DNA of 34,523 nucleotides from Oehlia diaphana (Eukaryota > Glomeromycota > Glomeromycetes > Glomerales > Glomeraceae). Position 1 is the first letter of the stretch. Each line of letters begins with the position of its first letter. The translations under genes were made by a program, and so were the position numbers. The stretch lies in assembly GCA_003833135.1 (NCBI GenBank), contig QZLH01000415.1, positions 59,135-93,657 of the forward strand. The letters are read 5' to 3'. The notes under the pieces are model-generated. The model made no database searches and had not been told where the DNA came from. It saw only the letters and a program-made list of their open reading frames with translations. Below, one piece after another: positions 1 to 10,037 of this stretch.

Positions 1-1890
1 AATTGTTACCTTATTTAACAATAATTATTCATTATTTAAGGTTTTAATTGAATAAAACTATTAAAATAAATATCAAAAAATAGAAGACAATTAGTATAAA
101 ATTAGCTTAATAAAAAATAAAAAAAAAACTTTTAAAAATCCTATATTATAGTTTATATTTTAATTTAATATATATTTTACAGAAAAAAAGAGAGGAACTA
201 AAGTTAAAAACAAATAAAAAATAATTTTTATTATAAATAAAAAATATTTATTTATTTTTTCTTTTACTTACTATTTAAAAATAACCACTTTATATATTTA
301 TAAACTTATTTAACTCATTTAACAAAAAAGTGATTGAAAAGTGATTGAAGAAATAAGGAGTAATTATTGTTGTTTTGAATATAATTTAAAAATTTTTTTT
401 ATTTTCTAATAAATTCAGATCATTTAAACATGTAATACATATTTAATTTAGGTTTGTGAAATACAATTTTTATTAAACAAATAAATTTTTATAAAAATCT
501 TAATTTTGGCTAATTCTACAGGTCGGCAGATATGCAAATTTATTAAATCTGTTAGTAATTATACATAATGTTTATTTTTTTTTAAATGTTGAATCATATA
601 CCATTTTATTATAATATATTTAGATTACATAATAATCACAAATATTCTATGAATAATATTTCCAGCTTTAGGGCAGTTTGATCAAATATTAAATATTATA
701 TAAAATTAAGAATAAAAGTAAACAAAAAAGTATACCAAAATAATATACTATAAATTGAAAATGGAAATGCCCACAGTAAAAGCCAGAGCTTGGCAAATCA
801 TGTGATTTTGCAAAAATCACAATTTAATATTATTGGTTAATTTAAAAATATTGGTGTAATTATGAGTAATAATGAAAAATAATAGAAAGTCAATTATATA
901 ATTATAAGTTATTAATAAAAAATAAATATATGGTATAACTATAAATAATAATAAAAAATAATAAAAAGATTATCATTTAACTGTAAGTTATTAATAAAAA
1001 TATTAGTATAATAATAAATAATAATAAAAAATAATAAAAAAATTATCTGGATTATTATAGTGATTGTTACTTATAAATCACACAATTTAAAAAGTTAAAA
1101 TCTATTTATTTATATTGTGTAACTTATTTTATAGTATTTTCTTTAAATATAATTTTTGCTACATAAGCAGCAAAAATTTTTCTTGCTAATATTCCATAGA
1201 ATTTTTGTGGAATTCATAAAAATTTCATGAAAACTAGTCCAAAATTTTCTATTTTTACTATTATTACTTATTAAAATTATCAACTTTTAATTTATAATAT
1301 TGTTTAGTATTATTATTAAATCTTATATAATAAACTGATAGATATGTACAGTTAATGTTGCTCTATCATTTTATCAGTTTAGATTTTTTTTATGTTGCTT
1401 AGTTTATGAATTATAAAAGTTTAATGTTACATAATATTGATGTGATTTATAGGTGATAGCCGTCATAATAAAAAATATTTTTAATATAAGATACGGTATC
1501 AATAAAGATAATATAGTATTGACTTATAATTATTAAAAATGAGTAAGGGCAAATTTTTTTTTTATTTAAAGAATTGTAAAATTTTTTTTGTAATTTTTTT
1601 TCCAAAATATTTTTTTTCAAAATGCAAAAAATTTTTTTTCAAATTTTATTTTTCGCAATAATATTTTTAATTCTTTTTATATATGGAGACATGCACAGTA
1701 AAACAAGAGGATAGGATCTAAAGATTTTTTTTTGAGATTTTATTACAACTGTAATTTTTGGATAAATTGGAGCATAATTATTATATAAACTTAAAGAAAT
1801 TTTTTTTTTAGGCTTTGCTATGCTTATCCTCATATATTATATTATATAAGAATCTTTAAACCTATACTGCTTTATTATTATCTTTTATCT
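1..1890. other. AT-rich spacer without recognisable gene
   Basis: This stretch is very AT-rich with many homopolymer runs. The only long open frame, on the minus strand at 1639-1833, is Lys/Ile-rich low-complexity translation with no domain and is not accepted as a gene. A degenerate tandem repeat at 853-1065 is listed separately. I see no RNA gene or transposase here. Confidence 0.6.
853..1065. repeat. Degenerate ~79-bp tandem repeat, about 2.7 copies
   Basis: Three consecutive units begin near 853, 932 and 1005. Each opens with a GGTRTAAYTAT-like start, continues through runs of AATAATAAAAAATAATA, and the first two end in a shared TAAGTTATTAATAAAAA block. Spacing is 79 then 73 bp. The units differ by substitutions and small indels, so the array is old. 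I see no function. Confidence 0.6.
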
Positions 1891-2125
1891 ATTTAAATTT
1901 TTAAAAGAAACTGAAAACTGAGCTGAATTTAAAGTAAAGAAAAGGTGTGTAATTTTTTTATTTTGTAAATTTAAATTAACTTAGAATATTAGTGATATTC
2001 TAAAGGATTATGATAGTAAAAACCACTTAACTTAGGTAGTATAGTACCATTTTTTTTAAGTTTATCTTAAATTTATTATTGGTAAAAGTCTGTTAGTTTT
2101 TAATAAGGAACTAGTTATATACTTT
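1891..2125 (+). repeat. Dispersed repeat, copy 1 (direct)
   Basis: Copy 1 runs from the ATTTAAATTTTTAAAAGAA block at 1891 through a TTAGAATATTAGTGATATTCTAAAGG segment, itself a short imperfect palindrome, to GGAACTAGTTATATAC near 2125. It is closely similar by eye to copy 2 at 2223-2450, and its right two thirds recur inverted at 2603-2786. No coding potential is visible. It could be a MITE-like or solo terminal-repeat element of a family I cannot name. Confidence 0.65.
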
Positions 2126-2222
2126 CCTTTATTTTAAATAAAAAATTTACATTATTATTAACTAATAATATCTTATTTTCTTTAAATAAATATTATTATT
2201 ACTTTATAATTATTTTCTGTCC

Positions 2223-2450
2223 ATTTAAATTTTTAAAAGAAGCTGAGAAATTAGGCTGAATTTAAAGAAAAAGTGTATTTTTTTTATTTTGCAAATTTAG
2301 ATTAGCTTAGAATATCAGTAATATTCTAAAGGATCATGATAATAAAAATCACTTAACTTAATAGTATAGTACCATTTTCTTTCTAAGTTTGTCTTAAATT
2401 TATTGTTAGTAAAGGTCTGTTAGTTCTCAACAAGGAACTAGCTATGTAGT
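2223..2450 (+). repeat. Dispersed repeat, copy 2 (direct)
   Basis: This is the second direct copy of the repeat at 1891-2125, offset by about 332 bp. It keeps the internal ATATTCTAAAGGATCATGAT block, the AGTATAGTACCATTTT block and the terminal AAGGAACTAGCTATGTAG. Differences are mostly transitions and one- or two-base indels. Confidence 0.65.
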
Positions 2451-2602
2451 TAAAAATGTAGTTTTATAATTTACTGTATATATAATTAGAATTTAATATA
2501 ATAAATTGAATTTAATATTTTATGATCAATAGATATTTTATATTATATTTATAATTTATAATACTAATATTATTATTATCTTCTTTTAAAAATAGCAGTA
2601 AT

Positions 2603-2786
2603 GATATTTATTAAAAGAAAATAAGATAAATATTAATAGTATGAACTTTTTATTTAAGATAAAGGAAATTATATAGCTAGTTCTTATTAAGAACTAATAA
2701 AATCTTTATAATAATAAACTTAGAATAAACTTAGAAAAAAAATGGTATCATACTATTCAAGCTAAATAGTTTTTATTACTATGGTC
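2603..2786 (-). repeat. Dispersed repeat, copy 3 (inverted)
   Basis: Read on the minus strand, this matches copy 1 from its middle (ACCACTTAAC..AGTATAGTACCATTT) out through TTTAAATAAATATTATT near 2200. Copies 1 and 3 therefore form inverted arms of about 190 bp around a loop of roughly 400 bp, so a transcript across the region could fold into a long imperfect hairpin. Confidence 0.6.
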
Positions 2787-3722
2787 TTAATCAGAAGTAG
2801 TTAATGGATTTACTTTTCTAAACCTGTTTCTACTATAGCCATTTACTTTATAACAGTAAATAAGACTGGTTTACCTAAATATTTATACTTAAGCATTATA
2901 TGCTTATACAATTTAAAAATATTTTCTGAATATACATGGGTAAATTTAAATCTAACATTTTTATATACAGTAGAAGATTAAATACTTATTATATATTTGG
3001 ATCTAATGATTGGATTTTTATGATTTTAAATTTATTGCATTTATCTCATTAATTTATATTAAATTGCAATTTTGTTATCAGATCTAAATTCTAAAGTATT
3101 GTAAAGTTTTTTCTTGCATATTTTATAATCTCATTGATTTTTCTTTTTATTATTTTTTTTCATTAACTTTTAGTATGGTTTGAAGTTAAATGCATTTTTT
3201 CCACTAAATTTTTAAGTTTAATAATTAAGTTATTAACTTATTATCCAAATAAGTTTAAAACTTATATTTAAAAAAATAATGAAACATAAAAAGGCTTGTA
3301 TTTCTGAAATTAATAAATGGAATCTATCAAATTATTTACATTTTCCATGAATAGATCTGTAAAAGGTTCATATCTACAGAGTTTTTTAGAAATGACGGAT
3401 AAAATTAAATGATTTCTTGTAAAATACCAAAGAAAAAATTTTTAATTTAAAAAGCTGTGTCCAAAAAGCTTTATTTATTATTTTTTAAAATATAAACAAT
3501 ATTTTGAAAAAACAAGCTGTTGTATAAAAAAGACAATAATTTAAAATGTTTTTGTAAAATTTGAATGAAAATAACCAACATTGTTAAAGTTTAAAAATAT
3601 ATCAATTTAATGAGAATTTAAATTTAAACTTTGGTAAATTATAATGACAGAGCAGCCCAATGCAACATCATGAGCAAGCTAGAATGAAAAAACTCTCCTA
3701 AGTGTGCCAAGAACATGCTCAC
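2787..3722. other. AT-rich spacer
   Basis: No open frame with protein-like composition, RNA gene or clear repeat was found here. A short palindromic stretch around TTAAGCATTATATGCTTATA near 2891-2911 is the only structure seen. Confidence 0.5.
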
Positions 3723-4118
3723 TTACATTCTGCTCTGAAGGTAAAATCCATTTTTTTGAAATATTAATAACTGATTTTTCAAATGAGGTATATTCTCATC
3801 TCTGTCATTATCTTCTTGAGGAAGTGGTCATAATTTAATTGTACTAAAAAATCAAAGGGAGTCACTTTTTCAATTTTCATACCATCAGGCAATAAAAACC
3901 TAACCCCTAACATTTCGAGGAACGGTTTCAATCTGAATCCTTCTTTTCGAACAAGATTCCATAAGGAATCAGTTGGTGGAATGGACCCAACAACAACAGG
4001 GTCTTCGCCTAATGCACAACCATCTTTTATTGTTCTGAGGAATTGTCCGTAATCCGGAGTTGATCAAAGCGTAGTGGTCTTCAATCTTCTTACAGTAAAA
4101 CACTCTGACTTCAAACTT
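3723..4118 (-). pseudogene. Decayed coding relic, NYN-like ribonuclease domain fragment
   Basis: Three protein-like segments in different minus-strand frames follow one another. They are KFEVRVFYCKKIEDHYALIN (about 4118-4059), a longer segment containing DYGQFLRTIKDG, GEDPVVVGSIPPTDSLW and VRKEGFRLKPF (about 4050-3812), and NIPHLKNQLLIFQKNGFYLQ ending at a stop at 3723-3725. An in-frame stop lies just upstream of DYGQF, and the frame changes again after NYDHFLKK. The VVVGSIPPTDSLW..VRKEGF pattern resembles the strand-loop-helix core of NYN/PIN-like nuclease domains; that assignment is from memory of the pattern and is uncertain. The N-terminal Asp-bearing strand expected of a NYN domain is not visible. 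Codon content is clearly richer than the surrounding spacer. It is probably a dead retro- or transposon-associated gene piece. Confidence 0.5.
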
Positions 4119-4159
4119 CTTTTTTTGTATCTATGAAGTGTAAACAAGTATACTTACAA

Positions 4160-4262
4160 AGTATGCAGTCTTTTCCCTACGAACAATCAGTCCGCAAAGT
4201 AGTCTGTGAATAACTGCATACCAATAATTTCCAGACAAACAAGCAGTCTTTCCCTTACGAGT
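4160..4262. repeat. Short tandem duplication, ~78-bp period
   Basis: The block GCAGTCTTTTCCCTACGA at 4165 recurs as GCAGTCTTTCCCTTACGA at 4243, with related ACAAAG/ACAAAC sequence preceding each. It borders the hairpin-bearing repeat that follows and may belong to the same element. Confidence 0.45.
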
Positions 4263-4312
4263 GAATTAAATATAACGTTCTCAACATTTTAATTACTATA
4301 AATGGTATTAAG

Positions 4313-4620
4313 AGGCTGAAGTCCAGGGGCGTCCCTAAAGGAAAAAACCAAGAAAAGGAACGTTAATTACGTTCCCAATTCAATAAAAGTCCACCCACCC
4401 ACTCTCTTATTCAACTTACATTCAAAACCTGGTATCCAAAAAGCTGAGGTTCAGGAGGTGTTCCTAAAGGAAAAAAGAAAGGGAACGTTAGTAACGTTCC
4501 CAAATCAATAAAAATTCCCTCTCCCATTTCTACTCACATTCCATGTCGAGTATCCAAGAAGCCGAAGTCATAAAAACAAGAAAAAACGGTTTTAAATAAC
4601 CGTTAAAAAGAAAAGTTTAT
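4313..4620. repeat. Three-unit ~120-bp repeat, each unit with a hairpin
   Basis: Units start near 4313, 4441 and 4557 with AAGCYGARGTC-like openings. Units 1 and 2 share CCTAAAGGAAAAAA, then a palindrome, then an AAT(C)AATAAAA.TCC stretch and a C/T-rich tail. The palindromes are GGAACGT-5-ACGTTCC at 4357-4375, GGGAACGTTA-1-TAACGTTCCC at 4481-4501 (10-bp perfect arms) and AACGGTT-n-AACCGTT in unit 3 around 4585-4604. The hairpin position is kept while its sequence changes, including paired changes in the arms. The composition is less AT-biased than the flanks. Confidence 0.65.
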
Positions 4621-5833
4621 TTAATGTTTAATCGGTTTAAAAGATTGATCTGATTTGTAGTCCAATCAATCAGCATTTTGACGTGTAAAAATGCACGTCA
4701 CCGTAATTAATTCGCGGGGATTTACGGGAAAGTATAGTTGTTAATAACTGATAAGTAATATAGATTTAGAATATCACGTAAATAGACAAGCATCCTTATT
4801 TGTTTTACGTGATCCACTATTTGTGGAGTAAAAGTCTTTAAATTAAGCAATGTAATTAGCCTATAATACAAAGAATTTATATAAAATTAAAATTATCCTT
4901 GAACTATATCTAATGACACGAATGGTATGCAACACTTGATATAAAAATAAAAATAAATAATCAAAATTCGTGGTGTTCTGTTTGTACAGGCTGGCATCCT
5001 TTCAACTTGAAATTGTTACAAAATTGCTCGAACCAAAATATTTTGATGACTATATATAATACAATATTAATGGTTTTACTAATAAATTTTATTTTAATAG
5101 AATTTTTAAGATTCAGGCGCGTATAATTTATGAATCATAAGGTAATTGCCACGCATGCTCTATTTTCATTAATTCGTCACGTCATACTGAAATTTCCTCT
5201 ATTATAAGCTTATGTGTTTTTAGTTTATGGAATTTAAATTGCAAACAAATCAAAAAGTTAATCATAAGATAGAAGTCTAATTCAAATCGATGGGTTCGGG
5301 TCGTCAAGGTCCTATTCGGCTCCAGGCTCCAGACTTATCTTGCGTTACTTATGTTCCGACAGGTTTTTAGTGATTCTTATATAGCAGATAAAGTTTACTT
5401 CATTTGTCACAAACACTAAATTGTTATCTGTATATCTTATATATACATATTGATTGCCTAAAATTATTGGACGGCATTTATTGCCTTATCTCATATTAAT
5501 GAGTATATATTTACGTGAAATTTTAAATTTTCATTCCTTTGAAGAGCTTCTCCAATCAATACAACTTGTACATTTTCTAAATATGAGTTATTGATTTTGT
5601 TTTTATATTGATAATATTACTGTACAAAATAATAAAGATACTGTATGTATCAATAGCTTTTCAGGATTCATGATTAATAAATTGTAATTTGTAAGACGTA
5701 TGTAATAATGTATAGATTTTCAATAAACATGTATTTGAGTGAATGAAGGTAAGATTTGAAGAGATTATATTAAATTATATAGCGCGCACAGTTTTATGAT
5801 TTCACGTGTATTAATTTAAAGTCTTTCATTAAC
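4621..5833. other. Gene-free spacer with small palindromes
   Basis: No gene is recognised. A TGACGTG-8-CACGTCA hairpin lies at 4679-4700. A GC-richer block at about 5285-5370 (GGGTTCGGGTCGTCAAGG) looks like old inserted sequence but gives no convincing translation in either direction. Confidence 0.5.
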
Positions 5834-5977
5834 ATGATCATTGTGATGTGTCCGTGTGGTGTGCTTAATCCTTCGGCTCCGTGTATGAAAGATGGGTTCT
5901 GCCAGAAGCATTATCCGAAATCTTTTCAATCCTTCACACAGGATATTTTTATCCCTATTTTAGCATATAATAATTAA
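5834..5977 (+). pseudogene. Helitron Rep/helicase N-terminal fragment
   Basis: A 47-codon plus-strand frame contains CPCGVLNPSAPCMKDGFC followed by QKHYPKSFQSFTQD. This matches the conserved block of Helitron Rep-helicase proteins (family pattern GPCG..NP.APCM..G.C.K.FPK.F...T). A full Helitron helicase is over 1,000 residues; here the match ends abruptly and no Rep HUH motif, helicase motif or terminal hairpin with CTRR is seen nearby. The first residues (MIIVM before CPCG) differ from the usual MIHGPCG start, which suggests local damage. The identity is well supported by the Cys/Pro spacing; the fragment is not functional. Confidence 0.75.
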
Positions 5978-6512
5978 ATTACAGATAGTTTACAAATTCA
6001 AGATTTTATAGATCATGTGAGCAAAAATATTAACCTTTCAGAAAATAATAGAAATTATATTATAGCATATAGATTCATAAGAAATAGAAAGTAATAAACA
6101 AAATGTAAAATATGAATGAAACATGCATACGTGTTAAATCTCGAACTTGGACATCTGAAATTAAAATATAAAATTATACTTACGTAAAGTTTACAACTTT
6201 GGAATAGTAAAATTTGATAATGATAATGAAACTATCATTTGATATTATTCTATAAACGTTAGAAATTTTGTTATCCAATATGAAGATTATGTCAGAGAGT
6301 AATCCACACTACCCTTTTATATTTCTTTGAGCACTTAGAATATGGCTATGCTACATGATTGTTTCTTTTCTTTGTTCATATAAGTTATTAAAATTGGATG
6401 ATGACAACATACCGCGTATGTTGCAAAGTAAACTCCTTTTATAAATAACCTTTTTTCATCACATAAATTGTACGTAAAAATTTTATTTCTTCTAGTCAAA
6501 AGTAACATAACC

Positions 6513-6988
6513 ATGTTGCAAGTTCTACAAAAAAGTTTACCTGTCACTTCTAAAATTCGTCTTATGAAGTCTATGATGCTTCCTATGAGGTATAATTCAA
6601 CTATCTCGAATAAAGAATCCGCTAATCAACCTACCATTCCAGATTTATCATTGAAATTTGCTGAAATTTTGTAAGTTTATGATCAAATACTCTAATTTTT
6701 TTTTTTTGGTTTTAAAAAAAATAATATTTTTTTTTTTTTATTAAATATTTAAGGAAGGGTATTAAAGAATACAATGATTCCCTACAGAATTTAGAAACTC
6801 TCTCTGAAATCGTTGAAGAAAACCTTAACAAGTTCACTAGAGCCAATTGCAGCACAAGACTTTATAACAGCTCTATCATATCAGAAATTGAGTCTACAAT
6901 TGAAAAGTTGAAAGATGGTGAAACGAAACGGGTCAAAATTAGGGATAATATTCATAGTGCATTGCAAAATAAATTGAAAAATATTTAA
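6513..6988 (+). CDS. Small mitochondrial-type hypothetical protein, two exons
   Basis: The exons are 6513-6670 and 6754-6988, joined across an 83-bp intron with a GTAAGT donor and a TTTAAG acceptor, giving 130 residues. The start chosen is the ATG at 6513, because from there the leader is rich in Arg/Lys/Ser/Leu without acidic residues and reaches LPMRYNSTIS, typical of a mitochondrial presequence with an R-Y-N/S cleavage region. An ATG at 6468 is in frame but adds a hydrophobic stretch. The mature part is charged and helical (LQNLETLSEIVEENLNKF, then IESTIEKLKDGETKRVKIRD), suggesting a coiled coil. I do not recognise the family. Location in mitochondria is inferred only from the leader. No neighbour suggests a role. 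Confidence 0.75.
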
Positions 6989-7482
6989 TAATATTGTTTT
7001 GATATGCTTTAATAAATAATTTTTTTACTTTATTATACTAAATTGATTATAAAAATAAGATGCTTATATCAAGCGATGATTTTGGAATTTTTTTTTATGT
7101 ACAGTACATATAATATTGCGCGGTTTAGAACCGACTTTTAGAAAATGTTATATAATTATGTTCTTTCAATATATGACGATCGTGATTGAAACGTATAGGT
7201 GTACTTTTACGTTAAGAATAATTTGATGATCAATTAATCTAATTGAAATTTTGGTTTTTTTATTTGATTCATTCTATTAATAACGTAAAAAAAAAACAAT
7301 AAATTACACTTGCATGAAGAAATATTAAAATCATAAATATAGTTCTATTACACGTTAAATCACACACTACACTAAGAATAACTCCTCAAATTATGAGAGA
7401 ATCTATGAAAAAAAAAGATCGAAATTTTTAATTTTTCTTAAAAAACAGACAAAACTATAAAAAAAATATAAAAATAAAAGGG
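6989..7482. other. Convergent 3' spacer
   Basis: This lies between the small plus-strand gene and the 3' end of the minus-strand pseudokinase gene. It is AT-rich and presumably holds both 3' UTRs and poly(A) sites. Nothing else is seen. Confidence 0.5.
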
Positions 7483-10037
7483 TTAACTTACTTTATCGTC
7501 ATTATAAATATTAATTTTCAATTTTTGTAAGATTTCAATAGCTTTGGGCTGATTAGATAATGCGGCTAATTTTAAATATTTTATACCTAATTCTTCATTT
7601 TTTGGTACATTCAATTTACCGTGCATATATAAATCACCTAAATTAAATTGGGCGGTACTATTATTATTTTCTGCAGCTTTTGTAAGATATTCAATAAATA
7701 CACCTTTATCAAATTTAGTTCCGGGATTTCCAACCAAACTAAATGCATATCTTAATTGTGCATCTGGTAATCCATCATCAGCCGCTTCTTTAAATAAATT
7801 TGATGCCTCAACTCGGTCTTTTTCGCAAGCATAACCTTCCCATAAATAATATCCTTTCCAATATTTAGCTGTTGTGTTTTCTAAATCCGAATGTGCGTTA
7901 AAACATTCCCATGCTACTTGAAATTCTTTTTTCTTATGAGCTGCAATGCCTTCTTCAAGTGGCATAATTTCAACTATAGCATCAATAGAGAAATCCTCCA
8001 TATCTGGCAATTCTAACCCTCCTTCATCACTAATAGAAACTGGAGCTGTTACTTTAGATCCATCTAAATCTAAACTTTTATCGGGTTTAAGAACAGGAGA
8101 ACTGTTTACTGTGGAACAAAACTCTGTATACAATGAGTGTAATTCTAAAAATATTTCTTGCAATGACGCTCGAATTTGTGGGTCATCTTGCCAGGCTAAT
8201 TAAGATTAAAATTATTATAAAATAATTCAAAAATATTCAAAGCATATCATAATACGATAATCTCTTACCAGCAACAATAATTTTCGCATAACCTTGTTGT
8301 AATTTTTGTATATTGCTTGATTCTTTACCAAAGGAAATCTTTTCTCTTTTGTTAGCCAAAACATGATCTCTTATTTTGTTCATATCCCAATTTTCATAAG
8401 GAACTTTTTCAAAAGCCAACTCCCAGAGTAACATACCAAAACTTTGTAAAGGGAAAATAATTTATATGTTAAAATAAAAATGGTGATAACCAATTACTTA
8501 AATGAATTTTGTGATATCTCACCTAAAAATCTCACATTTTGCGTTATAACGTTGAACGTTAGCAGATCTCAATTTCTCAGGAGCAAGCCAATGCACAATT
8601 TCAGTTAGATTAGTAACGTTAGAGGTGGAATCAGTTGTAAGACGCGCATATTCAAAATTTGTAAGTTTAGGCTCCAAATGCCAAGTCATCATAACATTTT
8701 CACAACGAACATCGTGATGATAAATATTACAGGAATGCAAGAAAGTGATGCCTCGACAAATTCCAAGAGCAATAGATACCTAAAGAATAAAAAAAATAAA
8801 GTTATGGAAACGGAATATAATATAAATAAATAAATATATATATTTTTATTTTTTTTTAAAAAAAAAGAAAAATTTTTTATTAATTACTTTTGCAGTCCAG
8901 ACGATATCGAATTTATTATAAACTTCGCGAAGATTTCCCAATTCAGCCCATTCAAGTACCATAACCAAATTATCATCAACATGAGAGAGTCCATAAAATT
9001 TCAATATGTTAGGAGAATCTTGAAGTTTCCCCAAAATAGCAAGCTGAGCTTGAATCTTTTGAGCTTTCATAGAATTATCTTCAGGGATTGATTTAGGAAC
9101 ACAAGCAACCTCTATACTATTTTTCAAAGTTTTCTTTAAAATAAAAGGTTCTTTTTTCCCACGACGGTCAGATGCTTTACCTCCAATAGGATCTGTAAGT
9201 TCTTTTGGATCTATTGTAGTCGCTTTTATAGTCTCAGGTATTGGTAAATAACTTCTCTTAATATCAGTAAATGTTTCTATTTGATTCTTAATTAATATGA
9301 CTTCTTGAAGAACCGTATTAATTTGGTTATTACCAGCGGTAATACCACCCTCAATCCTTTCCAAGAACTATCGTTTAAAGAAGAAATAATAAATTAGCCC
9401 GATAATAATATATTTCTTTCTCTTACAACATTATCATTTATTAATACCTTACCTTTGTCATTTCGGCAATATCATCAGCAAGTGCTTTTTGATCAATTTC
9501 TCTTTGTACTTCGTTGGCAACCGTCAAAGTAAAGTGTAAATCTTTCATAACAGTATCAAATTCTTCAACTAAATGATTAAATTTATCTTTAATAGAACTA
9601 GCATGTATGAATTTTTTGTAACCTTGTAATTGACTAATGTCCCTAATAAATTCTTTAATTTTTTTCATAACATCAGTAAATTTTACAAATGCTTTATAAT
9701 ATTCCTTACTAAGGAAATTTTTTTCATTTTCTTGCTTTCGTCTATTTAAAGTTTTAATAGCACTTTCGGCTGTTTGAACTCTATCCATTAAAGCATTGCA
9801 AATTTTTTTGTTATACTGAGCGTCTTCATAGATAGTGATAATTTCACTAATTACTACTGTAACAACTGCAATTAATGGAACGAATGGTTTAATAGCCTCT
9901 CCTACAGTTCCTACGGCTCCAAGAGTAGCTTTTGCAATATCTAACGAATTGCCTAATTCAGCTACACCTCCAGCAAATTCCGCAGCAGCTGCAACTGCTT
10001 CCGGAGTGTTATCTAAAGCAGTTTTATAAGCTGACAT
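7483..10037 (-). CDS. Helical-bundle + pseudokinase + Sel1-repeat protein (MLKL-like architecture)
   Basis: There are five exons on the minus strand: 10037-9453, 9367-8888, 8779-8523, 8441-8269 and 8195-7483, with 735 residues and all junctions in phase. Residues 1-195 begin with an Ala/Gly/Val-rich hydrophobic stretch and continue as long amphipathic helices, resembling the four-helix N-terminal domain of MLKL/HeLo-type proteins. Residues about 260-515 are a kinase fold: VACVPK with Lys287, LEWAELGNL hinge, HHDVRCEN at 376-383, NFE at 396-398 replacing DFG, APE at 421-423, then SFGMLLWELAF and WQDDPQIRASLQEIF. There is no Gly-rich loop, and Gln stands where the alpha-C Glu is expected. Loss of the DFG Asp predicts a pseudokinase. 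Residues about 606-728 hold three Sel1 repeats (e.g. YWKGYYLWEG, AQLRYAFSLVG, AQFNLGDLYMHGK). A consensus donor (AAAGTAAGT) overlaps the last codons, so a short alternative last exon is possible. It is divergent from the ABC transporter. Confidence 0.88.

Noticed and set aside
1639..1833. A 64-codon minus-strand open frame.
   Set aside because: It is a Lys/Ile/Tyr-rich translation of A/T tracts with no domain, no codon bias and no neighbouring exon.
3641..3811. A perfect 12-bp inverted repeat (ATAATGACAGAG / CTCTGTCATTAT) bordered by TA, suggesting a 165-bp Tc1/mariner-type MITE.
   Set aside because: The right arm and the interior next to it lie in the decayed coding relic, where the reverse strand reads as protein (DNDRDENIPHLKNQ) continuous with sequence outside the supposed element. 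A 12-bp inverted match within a few hundred bases can arise by chance in a window of this size.
7946..8203. Plus-strand open frame of 85 codons, and similar plus-strand frames at 9835-10029, 18500-18781 and 18854-19111.
   Set aside because: These are antisense shadows of the well-supported minus-strand pseudokinase and F-box/LRR exons.
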